From Jannaschia aquimarina (GTDB taxonomy: Bacteria > Pseudomonadota > Alphaproteobacteria > Rhodobacterales > Rhodobacteraceae), in contig NZ_JYFE01000032.1 of assembly GCF_000877395.1 (NCBI RefSeq), forward strand, positions 23,621-87,620: a stretch of 64,000 nt of DNA, read 5' to 3'. Positions 17,969 to 25,986 of the stretch are shown piece by piece. A program made the translations under genes and the position numbers. The notes under the pieces were generated by a model. That model was not told the origin of the DNA and made no database searches. It saw only the letters and a program-made list of their open reading frames with translations. The first letter of the stretch is position 1, and each line of letters begins with the position of its first letter.

Positions 17969-18889
17969 ATGCCCCTCATGAACGACACTCCCACACGCGC
18001 CGGATTCGCGGCCCTGATCGGCGAGCCCAATGCGGGCAAGTCCACCCTTCTGAACGCGATGGTCGGGGCCAAGATCTCGATCGTCACCCACAAGGTGCAG
18101 ACGACCCGCGCCCGCATCCGGGGTGTCGCGATGGAGGGCACGAGCCAGATCGTCTTCGTCGATACGCCGGGCCTGTTCCGGCCGCGGCGCCGGCTGGACC
18201 GCGCCATGGTCGCCGCCGCCTGGGGCGGGGCGGCCGATGCCGACGTGGTCGTCCTGCTGATCGAGGCCCATCGCGGCCTGACCGACGGGGTGCGGGCGAT
18301 CCTCGACCGGCTGGCCGAAGCCCCCCCCGCCGCGCCGGTCTGGCTGGCCATCAACAAGATCGACCGCGTGAAGGCCGAGGCGTTGCTGGCGCTGACGCAG
18401 GAGATGAACGCGGCCCATGCCTTCGCCGAGACCTTCATGATCTCCGCCGAGAAGGGGCATGGCGTGGCCGACCTCAAGGCGGCCCTGGCCGCCGCGATGC
18501 CCGAGGGGCCGCTCCTCTACCCGGAAGACCAAATCGCCGACCTGCCGGTGCGCATGATCGCCGCCGAGATCACCCGCGAGAAGCTGACCCTGCGCCTGCA
18601 TCAGGAACTGCCCTACCAGTTGACGGTCGAGACCGAGACCTGGGAGGAGCGCAAGGACGGCTCGGTCCGGATCGAGCAGGAGATCTACGTCATGCGCGAC
18701 GGTCACAAGGGCATCGTCTTGGGCAACAAGGGCGAGACCATCAAAGCCGTGGGCAAGGCCGCCCGCGAGGAATTGTCCGAGTTCCTGGGTCAGAAGGTCC
18801 ACCTGTTCCTGCGCGTCGCGGTCCGGCCCAACTGGCTGGAGGAATCCGAGCGCTACGATGCCATGGGCCTCGACTTCCGGGATGCGTGA
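17969..18889 (+). CDS. era: GTPase Era
   Basis: Era is an essential GTPase that binds the 3' end of 16S rRNA during 30S assembly. The 306-residue product has G1 GEPNAGKST (residues 18-26), G2 in KVQTTRARI, G3 VDTPG and G4 NKID. A C-terminal KH domain (about 210-300) includes GHKGIVLGNKGETIK. The last residues RPNWLEESERYDAMGLDF are typical. Start ATG 17969 or the ATG nine bases later are both possible. The upstream gap contains the GTGCAC tandem repeat rather than a simple spacer. Confidence 0.97.
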   Translation: MPLMNDTPTRAGFAALIGEPNAGKSTLLNAMVGAKISIVTHKVQTTRARIRGVAMEGTSQIVFVDTPGLFRPRRRLDRAMVAAAWGGAADADVVVLLIEAHRGLTDGVRAILDRLAEAPPAAPVWLAINKIDRVKAEALLALTQEMNAAHAFAETFMISAEKGHGVADLKAALAAAMPEGPLLYPEDQIADLPVRMIAAEITREKLTLRLHQELPYQLTVETETWEERKDGSVRIEQEIYVMRDGHKGIVLGNKGETIKAVGKAAREELSEFLGQKVHLFLRVAVRPNWLEESERYDAMGLDFRDA

Positions 18890-18920
18890 CGGCGCGCCCG
18901 GTCCGGCTCTGTCTTCTTCT

Positions 18921-18970
18921 CGGCACAAATACTCCGGGGGGGTCGGGGGGCTGGCCCCCCGCCCCGTCTG
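18921..18970. repeat. G-rich intergenic palindrome, copy 1
   Basis: AAATACTCCGGGGGGG is followed by GGGGGGCTGGCCCCCC (18945-18960), a self-complementary block able to form a very stable hairpin. It lies between the era stop and the DUF1491 start. The same design recurs at 20020-20086 and 20213-20268. The style (A/T-rich word, then CCCGGGGG, then G-run/C-run palindrome) is common between genes in Rhodobacteraceae. Confidence 0.75.
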
Positions 18971-18972
18971 AC

Positions 18973-19299
18973 ATGGCGCTGGCCGCGCATATCTGGGTCG
19001 CCGCCTATCGCAAGCGGCTGGATCTCCTTGGTATTCCCTGCATGGTGATCGCCCGGGGCGATGCGACGGCGGGAGCGGTGATGGTGAAGGTCGCGACGAT
19101 GGATGGCGCGGCGACGGTGCTTCACCGCAGCTTCGACCTGATGACCGGCGACCGCGCCTGGGTCGTCCTGACCGAAGGGCCGGAGCGCGATTGCGACGCC
19201 GCCATCGCCCGGCAGCGCGGCTTCGACCCGGATCTCTGGGTGCTGGAAGTGGAGGATCCGCGCGGGCGCCACCTTCTGGACCAAGACGGGCTGGCCTGA
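18973..19299 (+). CDS. DUF1491 family protein
   Basis: The 108-residue product fits DUF1491, a small alphaproteobacterial family of unknown function. Recognisable parts are IWVAAYRKRLDLLGIPCMVIARGD near the N-terminus, the FDLMTGDRAWVV middle and the RQRGFDPDLWVLEVED C-terminus. It starts with ATG 18973 directly behind a G-rich palindrome, so no clear ribosome site is visible. It overlaps recO by one base (TGATG). Its fixed position next to recO in relatives suggests a shared operon and not necessarily a shared function. Confidence 0.88.
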   Translation: MALAAHIWVAAYRKRLDLLGIPCMVIARGDATAGAVMVKVATMDGAATVLHRSFDLMTGDRAWVVLTEGPERDCDAAIARQRGFDPDLWVLEVEDPRGRHLLDQDGLA

Positions 19300-20018
19300 T
19301 GGAGTGGCGGGACGAAGGCATCGTGCTCGCCGTGCGGCGCCACGGCGAGACGAGCGCCATCGTCGAATTGCTCACCGACGCCCATGGCCGCCATCTGGGC
19401 GTCGTCCATGGCGGGACGTCGCGGCGGATGCGGCCCGTCCTGCAACCGGGCAACCGGGTCCAGGCGGTCTGGCGCGCGCGTCTCGAAAGCCATCTTGGCA
19501 GCTACTCGGTCGAGGCGTTGCGGACGCGGGCGGGGGACGTGCTGGCCGATCCGCTGCGGCTGGCAGGATTGGCGTCGCTTTGCGCGCTCTCCGGCTGGGC
19601 CCTGCCCGAGCGCGAGGCGGTCGCGGAATTCGCCGCGCGGACCGAGGCGCTGGCCGAGGCCGTCGCCGACGGAGCGGGCTGGCTGCGCGACTACGTCTTC
19701 TGGGAGATGGCGCTTCTGGAGATCGCCGGCTTCCGTCTGGACCTGAGCGCATGTGCCGCCGGGGGCGGGGCGAACGATCTGGCCTATGTCTCGCCCCGCA
19801 CGGGCCGGGCGGTCAGCCGGTCGGGGGCGGGCCAATGGGCCGACAGGTTGCTGCCCCTGCCCGAGATGTTGATTGGCGGAACCGCGACCCTGGACGGCGT
19901 GCGGGCGGCGCTGGACCTGACCGGCTTCTTTCTGCGCGAGCGCGTGGCCCCGGCCCTGGAGCGTCCGCTGCCCGCCGCGCGGGACCGCCTCATCATGGCG
20001 CTCGCGCGAGAAGGATAG
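19299..20018 (+). CDS. recO: DNA repair protein RecO
   Basis: RecO helps load RecA at gaps in the RecFOR pathway. The 239-residue product starts MEWRDEGIVLAVRRHGETSAIVELLTDAHGR in the family manner (quoted in parts: MEWRDEGIVL, HGETSAIVEL), which is the N-terminal OB fold (about residues 1-80). A helical domain follows, with the zinc-finger region replaced by an alphaproteobacterial stretch around CAAGGGANDLAYVSPRTGRA. It closes the pdxJ-recO rightward unit; a G-rich palindrome 2 bases after the stop may act as its terminator. Confidence 0.94.
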   Translation: MEWRDEGIVLAVRRHGETSAIVELLTDAHGRHLGVVHGGTSRRMRPVLQPGNRVQAVWRARLESHLGSYSVEALRTRAGDVLADPLRLAGLASLCALSGWALPEREAVAEFAARTEALAEAVADGAGWLRDYVFWEMALLEIAGFRLDLSACAAGGGANDLAYVSPRTGRAVSRSGAGQWADRLLPLPEMLIGGTATLDGVRAALDLTGFFLRERVAPALERPLPAARDRLIMALAREG

Positions 20019-20019
20019 G

Positions 20020-20086
20020 GTGGAGGGGGCTCTGCCCCCCGCGCCCTCCGGTCGCGCCCCCCGGGATATTTGGAGCAGGATGAGGA
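20020..20086. repeat. G-rich intergenic palindrome, copy 2
   Basis: GGGGGC and GCCCCCC around 20025-20040, then CGCCCCCCGGGATATTTGGA and GCAGGATGA (20056-20082). It is in inverse orientation to copy 3, whose TCATCCTGC and ATATCCCGGGGGG are its complement. The pair brackets about 130 bases between the convergent recO and msrA genes. Confidence 0.75.
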
Positions 20087-20089
20087 CCC

Positions 20090-20104
20090 TTAACCGCCCC
20101 TTAA
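20090..20104. promoter_or_regulatory. CtrA-type box TTAA-N7-TTAA
   Basis: TTAACCGCCCCTTAA at 20090-20104 is an exact full-length CtrA consensus (TTAA, seven bases, TTAA), followed by CC. It lies in a gap between two convergent genes, recO and msrA, where no promoter for either gene is expected. Binding is inferred from the motif only. Confidence 0.55.
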
Positions 20105-20212
20105 CCACGGTTGTCCATTGATGACGTGCGGGACAGGCTGGGAAGCCGATGACCGTGCAGGGTGAGAACGTCTCTGGACATCTTGCCGGGGTGGGGCCGC
20201 GTGCCCCGCCCC

Positions 20213-20268
20213 TTTCTCATCCTGCAAGATATATCCCGGGGGGGCCTGGGGGGCTGGCCCCCCAGCCC
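20213..20268. repeat. G-rich intergenic palindrome, copy 3
   Basis: TTTCTCATCCTGCAAGATAT is followed by CCCGGGGGGG and GGGGGGCTGGCCCCCC (20247-20263). The first half is the inverse of copy 2. Its hairpin lies 12 bases beyond the msrA stop on the minus strand and could end that transcript. Confidence 0.75.
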
Positions 20269-20274
20269 GACCTC

Positions 20275-20919
20275 TCAGGCGCCGGTGCCGATGGGGCAGG
20301 TCACGCCGGTGCCGCCGATCCCGCAATAGCCGTTCGGGTTCTTTGACAGGTATTGCTGGTGATAATCCTCGGCGTGGTAAAAGGCGGGGGCGTCCACGAT
20401 CTCGGTCGTGATGGCCCCATATCCGGCGTCGCGCAGACGGGGCGCCATCTCGTCGCGTGTCCGCTCGGCCGCCGCTTTCTGGGCGTCGGAATAGGTATAG
20501 ATCCCGCTGCGGTACTGGGTGCCGCGATCGTTGCCCTGGCGCATGCCCTGGGTCGGGTCGTGACCCTCCCAGAAGACCTTGAGCAGATCTTCGTAAGTCA
20601 CAATTGACGGATCATAGATCACGCGCACCACCTCGTTGTGGTTGGTGCGGCCCGAGCAGACCTCTTCGTAGGTCGCGTTGGGCGTCTGGCCGCCCGCATA
20701 GCCGACGAGGGTCATGTGGACGCCGGGGATCTGCCAGAACATCCGTTCGACCCCCCAGAAGCAGCCCATGCCGAACATGGCTTCCTCCATGCCGTCGGGC
20801 ACTTCGTTCGAGAGCGGCGTGCCGAAGACGTGATGCGTTGTAGCGGTCGGGATGGGGTAATCGCGGCCGGGCAGGGTGTCGTCGGTAAGCTCGGCCGGTT
20901 TGCGCTTGAGCAGGAACAT
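20275..20919 (-). CDS. msrA: Peptide methionine sulfoxide reductase MsrA
   Basis: MsrA repairs methionine-S-sulfoxide in proteins. The 214-residue product has the catalytic motif GCFWG with C53, the [22 protein letters not shown] stretch ([13 protein letters not shown]) and YRSGIYTYS. Two further cysteines near the C-terminus ([16 protein letters not shown]) can act as resolving residues. There is no signal peptide, so it acts in the cytoplasm. The N-terminal 45 residues are a short extension seen in the long MsrA form. It lies 34 bases downstream of the MFS transporter gene on the same strand. Confidence 0.97.
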   Translation of the reverse strand: MFLLKRKPAELTDDTLPGRDYPIPTATTHHVFGTPLSNEVPDGMEEAMFGMGCFWGVERMFWQIPGVHMTLVGYAGGQTPNATYEEVCSGRTNHNEVVRVIYDPSIVTYEDLLKVFWEGHDPTQGMRQGNDRGTQYRSGIYTYSDAQKAAAERTRDEMAPRLRDAGYGAITTEIVDAPAFYHAEDYHQQYLSKNPNGYCGIGGTGVTCPIGTGA

Positions 20920-20952
20920 GAGCGTCTCTCCTTTCGGAGGGATATGGGGTCG

Positions 20953-22176
20953 CTACTCGGCTGCTGCCAGTCGGGGGGCGAGGACGGTCTCGTGCCCCGC
21001 GACGGGATGGCGCGGCACCAGCGTCGAAAGTCCGAGCGACACCGCCGCCATTCCGGCCGCGAGCACAAAGACGGTAATCGGCGAGGACAGCCACAGATAG
21101 CCCAGCGCAGCCGGCAGGAACACGGCCGCGATGTGGTTGATCGTGAAGGCCACGGCGGCGGTCGGGGCGATGTCTCCGGGATCGGCGATCTTCTGGAAGT
21201 AGGTCTTGATCGCCAGCGCGAGGCTGAAGAACACGTGGTTCGCCACGTAGAGGGCCGCCGCCATCCACACGCCCCAGTCGAAGACGTAGAGTCCGGCATA
21301 GAGTACGAAGATCGTGCCCAGCCCCGCATATTCGACGATCAGCGCCGCGCGTTCGCCGAAGTGGCCCACGGCGCGGCCCACCGCCGAGGCAGTCAGCATG
21401 TTGATCACGAGCGTTCCCATGAAGAGCGCTGTCACCTGATGGACGTCGAGGCCGTAACGCTCGACCATCATGAAGCCCGCAAACACGATGAAGATCTGGC
21501 GCCGCGCGCCCGACATGAATTGCAGCGCGTAATAGAGCCAGTAGCGGCGGCGCAGGATGAACTTCTTGGTCTGGGGGTGGGGGCTCTCGAATTGGGGGAA
21601 GACCAGCCAGGCGATCACGGCGATGGCGGCCGTGGCGCCGCCGGCAAGCCAGTAGACGGTATCGTAGCTGAGATCGAAGGCACGCCATGTCAGCACGATC
21701 GCGCCGTATGCGAGCAGCGTGCCGCCCGATCCGATGGCGAGAAGGGTGCCCAGCATGCGCGGCGCGCGGTCCTTGGGCAGCCACTGGAGCTGAAGGCTCT
21801 GGTTGACGGTCTCGTAATAGTGGAAGCCGATCGAGCTGAGCAGGGTGATGAACAGAAGGCCGCCCAGCGACGGAAATTGCGCCGTCAACGCTGTGGCCAC
21901 CCCCAGCAGGATCAGCGAGACGAGCGCGAGCACCTGTTCGCGCACGAAGAGAATGACGAAGATCACCCCGATGGCGAGGAAGCCGGGGATTTCCCGCACG
22001 GTGTGGAGCCAGCCGATATCGGCGCCGTCGAAGCCCGCCATCTCGATCGTGAAGTTGTTCAGGAGCGCCGACCACGTCGCGAAGGCTAGCGGCATGGCGA
22101 AGGCCATCAGCATCAGGAGCGCGGCGGGGCGCCGCCAGGGGGGCAGTTCGGAGGCGCGGTCGAGCGGGAACGTCAT
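20953..22176 (-). CDS. MFS transporter
   Basis: The 407-residue product has about twelve hydrophobic helices in two halves, split by a charged loop near residues 215-235 (FPQFESPHPQTKKFILRRRYW). Motifs are weak. The first half has FDGADIGWLHTVREIPGF, and a run with LSSIGFHYYETVNQSLQLQW is distinctive, but neither gives a substrate. It is an inner-membrane major-facilitator protein by topology. It probably shares a transcript with msrA. The start ATG 22176 faces the divergent gene beginning at 22263. Confidence 0.85.
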   Translation of the reverse strand: MTFPLDRASELPPWRRPAALLMLMAFAMPLAFATWSALLNNFTIEMAGFDGADIGWLHTVREIPGFLAIGVIFVILFVREQVLALVSLILLGVATALTAQFPSLGGLLFITLLSSIGFHYYETVNQSLQLQWLPKDRAPRMLGTLLAIGSGGTLLAYGAIVLTWRAFDLSYDTVYWLAGGATAAIAVIAWLVFPQFESPHPQTKKFILRRRYWLYYALQFMSGARRQIFIVFAGFMMVERYGLDVHQVTALFMGTLVINMLTASAVGRAVGHFGERAALIVEYAGLGTIFVLYAGLYVFDWGVWMAAALYVANHVFFSLALAIKTYFQKIADPGDIAPTAAVAFTINHIAAVFLPAALGYLWLSSPITVFVLAAGMAAVSLGLSTLVPRHPVAGHETVLAPRLAAAE

Positions 22177-22262
22177 GGGACCGGGCTACGCCCGTCGAGC
22201 CGTCCTGTCCATTGCGCATGGGCGCACTGGCGCTTGCGCGGGATGCCGGGCAAGGAAGGGGG

Positions 22263-23258
22263 ATGGAGACGCTGCGCTACGAGTTCGACCTTCGGGGCTT
22301 CGACCTGAACCGGGTCGGCACGAGCATCTCGATGCGCGAGGGTGCGGCCGTGGCGATGACGCTCCATCTGGGTGCCTTCGTCCTGGCATTGGTCGCGCAA
22401 GCCGTCGCGGATCTATGGGTCTGGCTGCCTCTGGTCGTGCTGATCGCGGGCGCGGCAATCTATCCGATCCACAGGTCCCGCCAGATGCGCGCCGCGGGGG
22501 GCGGGCCGCTCTTGGGAGGTCCGGCGCGCGTGCGATTGGACCCGGACGGATATCGGCGGCGGGGCGAGGCGACGTTGAGCGAGGGTAGCTGGACGGCGGT
22601 CGAGGGTGTGACCCGGATGCGGCACCATATCGTGTTGCGCTTCGGGACGGGCTCGATCCTGCCGGTCAGCCACGACGCGCTGTCGCCGCTGGACCCCGAC
22701 GAGGCCGCTGACCGGATCGAAGGTTGGATCGCGGGGTCGCCCGCCGGAGCCGCCATCGACGTGGCCGACGAGATCATGGCCGGGGACGTGCCGGCGATGA
22801 TGTCCGCCGCCAACCGGCATCGGGCAGGGCACAGGCTGTGGAAGCCGCTGCTGTCGGCTGTCGGAGGCGTCTTGGCGATGGTGCTGTTCGCCAGCGTGTC
22901 GATGGCGCTGGGGCTGTCGGATTGGGTGGTGCTGGCGTTGATCGCCGCGATCCTGGCCGCGTTCCTGTGGTGGACGCGGCGAGAAGGCGCGCGGTTGAAC
23001 GACGAGGCGAGCCGCTCTGCCCCGTTCAACGGTGCGTTGTCGGTCGTGCTTGCGCCCGAGGGATGGTCGGTGGACGGGCCGGGCTGGCGGCTGGCCGGAG
23101 AGTGGCGGCCCGACATCCGGGTGCAGGCCATCGCTGGTGCGGCTGTGCTGCGGATCGGTGCCGGGTTCTTTCTGCCGATCCCGAAGACCGCCCTGGCGCC
23201 GCATTCGGCGAAGGACGTGGCCACTTATGTGGAGCGGATGCGGCGCCGGGAGGGATAG
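22263..23258 (+). CDS. Membrane protein with two YcxB-like repeats
   Basis: ATG 22263 has AAGGAAGGGGG directly upstream; a start at 22212 is unlikely. The 331-residue product has two similar halves. Each has a pair of membrane helices (about 28-47 and 50-69; 195-216 and 221-238) followed by a cytoplasmic domain of about 70 residues (88-156 and 258-326). The domains share the order VRLDPDGY / VVLAPEGW, then a tryptophan, a strand, G-ILPVSHDAL / G-FLPIPKTAL, and a D-A- helix. That pattern resembles the YcxB-like C-terminal domain, which is itself of unknown function. The duplication is seen in the sequence; the family name is an inference. Confidence 0.75.
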   Translation: METLRYEFDLRGFDLNRVGTSISMREGAAVAMTLHLGAFVLALVAQAVADLWVWLPLVVLIAGAAIYPIHRSRQMRAAGGGPLLGGPARVRLDPDGYRRRGEATLSEGSWTAVEGVTRMRHHIVLRFGTGSILPVSHDALSPLDPDEAADRIEGWIAGSPAGAAIDVADEIMAGDVPAMMSAANRHRAGHRLWKPLLSAVGGVLAMVLFASVSMALGLSDWVVLALIAAILAAFLWWTRREGARLNDEASRSAPFNGALSVVLAPEGWSVDGPGWRLAGEWRPDIRVQAIAGAAVLRIGAGFFLPIPKTALAPHSAKDVATYVERMRRREG

Positions 23259-23319
23259 GGTGGGCGCGGGCAATGTCCTGTCCAGCCCTTCCAACCTCCG
23301 CCCCGGGGCATCCGCCGCA

Positions 23320-23349
23320 AAGAAGAAGGCCGCCCCCGGAGGAGCGGCC
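23320..23349 (-). terminator. Intrinsic terminator of rpsD
   Basis: Read leftward, GGCCGCTCC and GGGGCGGCC form a nine-pair stem (one T-G pair) with a four-base loop, followed by TTCTTCTTT. It starts 36 bases after the rpsD stop. Confidence 0.85.
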
Positions 23350-23384
23350 CGTTCCGGTCCAGCGGACCATTATCTGCGCCCGGA

Positions 23385-24005
23385 TCAGTTCTGGGCGTAG
23401 TATTCGATGACGAGGTTCGGCTCCATCTGGACGGCGTAGGGCACATCCGACAGGCCGGGGGTGCGCACGAAGCTGGCGCGCATTTTGGAGTGGTCGACTT
23501 CGAGGTAGTCGGGCACATCGCGCTCGGCGAGTTGGCTGGCTTCGAGCACGAGGGCGAGCTGCTTGGACTTGTCGCGCACCTCAATGATGTCGCCTTCCTT
23601 CACGCGGTAGGAGGGGATGTTGGTGCGGACGCCGTTCACCAGCACATGGCCGTGGTTCACGAATTGACGGGCGGCGAAGATCGTCGGCACGAACTTGGCG
23701 CGGTAGACGACGGCGTCGAGGCGACGCTCCAGCAGGCCCATCAGGTTCTCACCGGTATCGCCCTTGACCCGCGCGGCCTCGGCGAAGATCCGCTTGAACT
23801 GCTTTTCCGTCAGGTCGCCGTAATAGCCCTTGAGCTTCTGCTTGGCGCGAAGCTGGAGGCCGAAGTCGGACATCTTGCCCTTGCGGCGCTGGCCGTGCTG
23901 GCCGGGACCGTATTCGCGGCGGTTCACGGGGCTTTTCGGGCGGCCCCAGATGTTTTCGCCCATGCGGCGGTCGAGCTTATACTTGGCAGAGGTGCGCTTG
24001 GTCAC
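23385..24005 (-). CDS. rpsD: 30S ribosomal protein S4 (uS4)
   Basis: S4 is a primary 16S-rRNA-binding protein. The 206-residue product starts [20 protein letters not shown] and contains [17 protein letters not shown]. The S4 RNA-binding domain runs from about residue 95 ([20 protein letters not shown], then NHGHVLVNG). The start is a GTG at 24005 placed nine bases after GAAGGAG; the frame stays open upstream without conserved residues. This is the only ribosomal protein gene in the window, as expected for the isolated rpsD of Rhodobacterales. Confidence 0.97.
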   Translation of the reverse strand: MTKRTSAKYKLDRRMGENIWGRPKSPVNRREYGPGQHGQRRKGKMSDFGLQLRAKQKLKGYYGDLTEKQFKRIFAEAARVKGDTGENLMGLLERRLDAVVYRAKFVPTIFAARQFVNHGHVLVNGVRTNIPSYRVKEGDIIEVRDKSKQLALVLEASQLAERDVPDYLEVDHSKMRASFVRTPGLSDVPYAVQMEPNLVIEYYAQN

Positions 24006-24221
24006 CGTCTGATCTCCTTCAGATATGGTGCCTTCCCGGCCGATCCGGCGATCAGAGGCCATCAGCCCGAGAAGCGCCGACCCCGCTGAGAGGGCGTCGA
24101 AGGGCGTTGTCCTTTGCCTTGCGGCCGACAGGCATCCCCTTGCGGGGGCCACCAACACCAATGGAAATCGCCGCCTACGGCGACCCTCGCCGGGTGTCAA
24201 GCGGTTTGGCCAGGTCCGAGA

Positions 24222-25283
24222 TCAGGACAGGCGCGGGGGCGCCGCATGGGAGAGGATCGCAAGCTCTCCGGCCGTCAGACAGCGCCGTGCATGGGGGCCG
24301 TAGAGATGCGGGTCCGCGTCGATGCCGGGCGCCATCTCCAGCAGCGCGGAGCGGTCCGCCGGCGTGAGATGCGACAGGTCCGCGTCGCCGGGATGGAAGC
24401 TTTCGGCCCAGATGCCGTTGGCGCGCAAGACATGGTGCGAGGCCAGCAGGAGATGGACGTAGGTCACCGAACGAGCGGCGTGATCCACGAGGATCCGGCG
24501 GTCGTCGATCAGATCCTGCGCGCGGACCAGTACCTCCTGCTCGCCCCAGAGCGCGCGGCTTGCGTCACCGCCGATCAGCAGGCGGTGGCCGGGAGAGACG
24601 ACGAGATCGGGCTGCGGCGCGCGGTGGCCGAATGCGTTGGCGCGGATGCGGACGGGACGCAGTTCGGGCCGGGCGGCCATGGCGAAATCCGCGACCGTCC
24701 GGGTGCCGACCCACAGCACGGTGCGCGGGCCGTCGTCGCGCGTCACGACGCGGTCGCCCGGCAGCAGCTCTTCGACCGGCAGGGGGCCGTCGGGCGTCGC
24801 GATCAGGGTTCCGGCGGTGAAGCAGATCGGGGCCTTGCCGGACGTCCGGCGGGCGCGAGCGGGTTCGGGGGCCCGGACGACGAGCAGATCGGTCTCGGCC
24901 GGCGGTGTTTCGTCGAAGACCCAGAGCGCGTCGCCCGCCCTGGTCACCGGGATGGCGGTCCAGCGGTGAGGGCCGAGCGCGAGCACGATCCGTGCGTCAT
25001 CGGGGTCGTCAGGAGCCGCGTCGTCGGCCTGGGTGACGGGGGGCTGTTCGTTTCGGGCGCGCGCTAGCTTGCCGACCGACCTGCGGCAGCGGCGGCGCAG
25101 TTCGCCCAGATCATCCGGAAGCGGAAGGGGTAGCGCATCGGTGCGATCGTCGAGGCGGAGTTCGGTCCCGCTCCACCGCCACACGGCGCCTTCGGGAACG
25201 GCGGAACGGGCCGATGGAACCTGCCCATCGACCCGCATCTGCCTGGTGGAAATGACATGCGCGCGCGCGCCTGTCCCTGACAT
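24222..25283 (-). CDS. Hint-domain protein (Hint_2)
   Basis: The 353-residue product has an unconserved N-terminal half (AHVISTRQMRVDGQ and a Pro/Asp-rich linker) and a Hedgehog/intein-type Hint domain from C154. The domain shows the block A motif CFTAGTLIATPDGPLPVEEL, GDRVVTRDDG, block B SPGHRLLIGG, and LLASHHVLRANG with WAESFHPGD. Such Hint_2 proteins are numerous in Rhodobacterales and their role is unknown; self-cleavage is plausible because the leading Cys and the block histidines are kept. I chose ATG 25283; the frame is open to 25415. A CtrA-type box lies 57-71 bases upstream of this start. Confidence 0.8.
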   Translation of the reverse strand: MSGTGARAHVISTRQMRVDGQVPSARSAVPEGAVWRWSGTELRLDDRTDALPLPLPDDLGELRRRCRRSVGKLARARNEQPPVTQADDAAPDDPDDARIVLALGPHRWTAIPVTRAGDALWVFDETPPAETDLLVVRAPEPARARRTSGKAPICFTAGTLIATPDGPLPVEELLPGDRVVTRDDGPRTVLWVGTRTVADFAMAARPELRPVRIRANAFGHRAPQPDLVVSPGHRLLIGGDASRALWGEQEVLVRAQDLIDDRRILVDHAARSVTYVHLLLASHHVLRANGIWAESFHPGDADLSHLTPADRSALLEMAPGIDADPHLYGPHARRCLTAGELAILSHAAPPRLS

Positions 25284-25339
25284 GCCTGCCTGTCCGCTAC
25301 CGCGTTTTTTGCTTTGTTTTGCGGCCACTGCCCGACCGC

Positions 25340-25354
25340 TTAACGGTTTTTTAA
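25340..25354. promoter_or_regulatory. CtrA-type box upstream of the Hint gene
   Basis: TTAACGGTTTTTTAA at 25340-25354 fits TTAA-N7-TTAA exactly and lies in an unusually A/T-rich 150-base stretch between the lipocalin stop and the Hint gene start. The position, about 60-70 bases before the chosen ATG, is suitable for a CtrA-controlled promoter. Confidence 0.55.
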
Positions 25355-25446
25355 ACCGGGTTCGAATCGTTGGTAAACCCCCTGATTCGCACCAGACGAA
25401 ACTTTTTTCGGCCATATATGGTTAACTCTTTCGGCTGTCAGGGAAA

Positions 25447-25986
25447 TCAGCCCGGTGGAGTTTCCCGGAGCGCGTCGAGGCGGTAGCCGTTGAACTCCAA
25501 GACCGTCCTTGCCGCGGCCCGCAAATCGGCGCGAAGCCGCCGATCGCGGGCAAGAATCCACCCGGCCCGGCCGTCCGGCTGGCCCAGAACGGCGACCCTG
25601 TAATCGGCGTCCGTCCACAGGATCCAGAGCGGGGCGGAGAAGGGGACGCCGGACAATTCCACATCGAGCCGGCCAGGGCCGTCCGGGGTGGCCGTCCCGG
25701 TAATCGCGCGGATCGGGTCGCCTTGTGGGCCGAGGCAGGTGTTGCGCACCGCCAGGGTACCATCGGGGCGCGGCGCGTATTCCGCGGTCGCAGAAGCGCA
25801 TCCGTTCTGGAACGGCACCGGATATGCGGCGATCTGGTACCACCGTCCGGCAAAGCGGGCGGGGTCGAAATCCGCCTTCGACGCGATCGGGACGGAGGCG
25901 TCGCGGTAGCTTGGCAGCAGCGGGGCCAAAGGCGTGCCCCCGCACGCCGCCAGCACCAAACATAAAAGGGCAGCCGCGCGCCTCAT
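25447..25986 (-). CDS. Lipocalin family lipoprotein (Blc-like)
   Basis: The 179-residue product has a lipoprotein signal peptide with lipobox LAAC (C15). Bacterial lipocalin motifs follow: FAGRWYQIAAYP (GxW motif), CASATAEY, PLWILWTDADYRVAVLG and AGWILARDRRL, the last like the third Blc motif. It would be anchored in the outer membrane facing the periplasm and bind lipids. It overlaps the pdeM stop region by four bases, so the two share a transcript, which is not an obvious functional pairing. Confidence 0.9.
   Translation of the reverse strand: MRRAAALLCLVLAACGGTPLAPLLPSYRDASVPIASKADFDPARFAGRWYQIAAYPVPFQNGCASATAEYAPRPDGTLAVRNTCLGPQGDPIRAITGTATPDGPGRLDVELSGVPFSAPLWILWTDADYRVAVLGQPDGRAGWILARDRRLRADLRAAARTVLEFNGYRLDALRETPPG

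Noticed and set aside
20149..20346. Small plus-strand frame between recO and msrA
   Set aside because: It runs through the G-rich palindrome and into the msrA gene antisense, has no ribosome site, and its composition is Gly/Pro-rich like the repeats.
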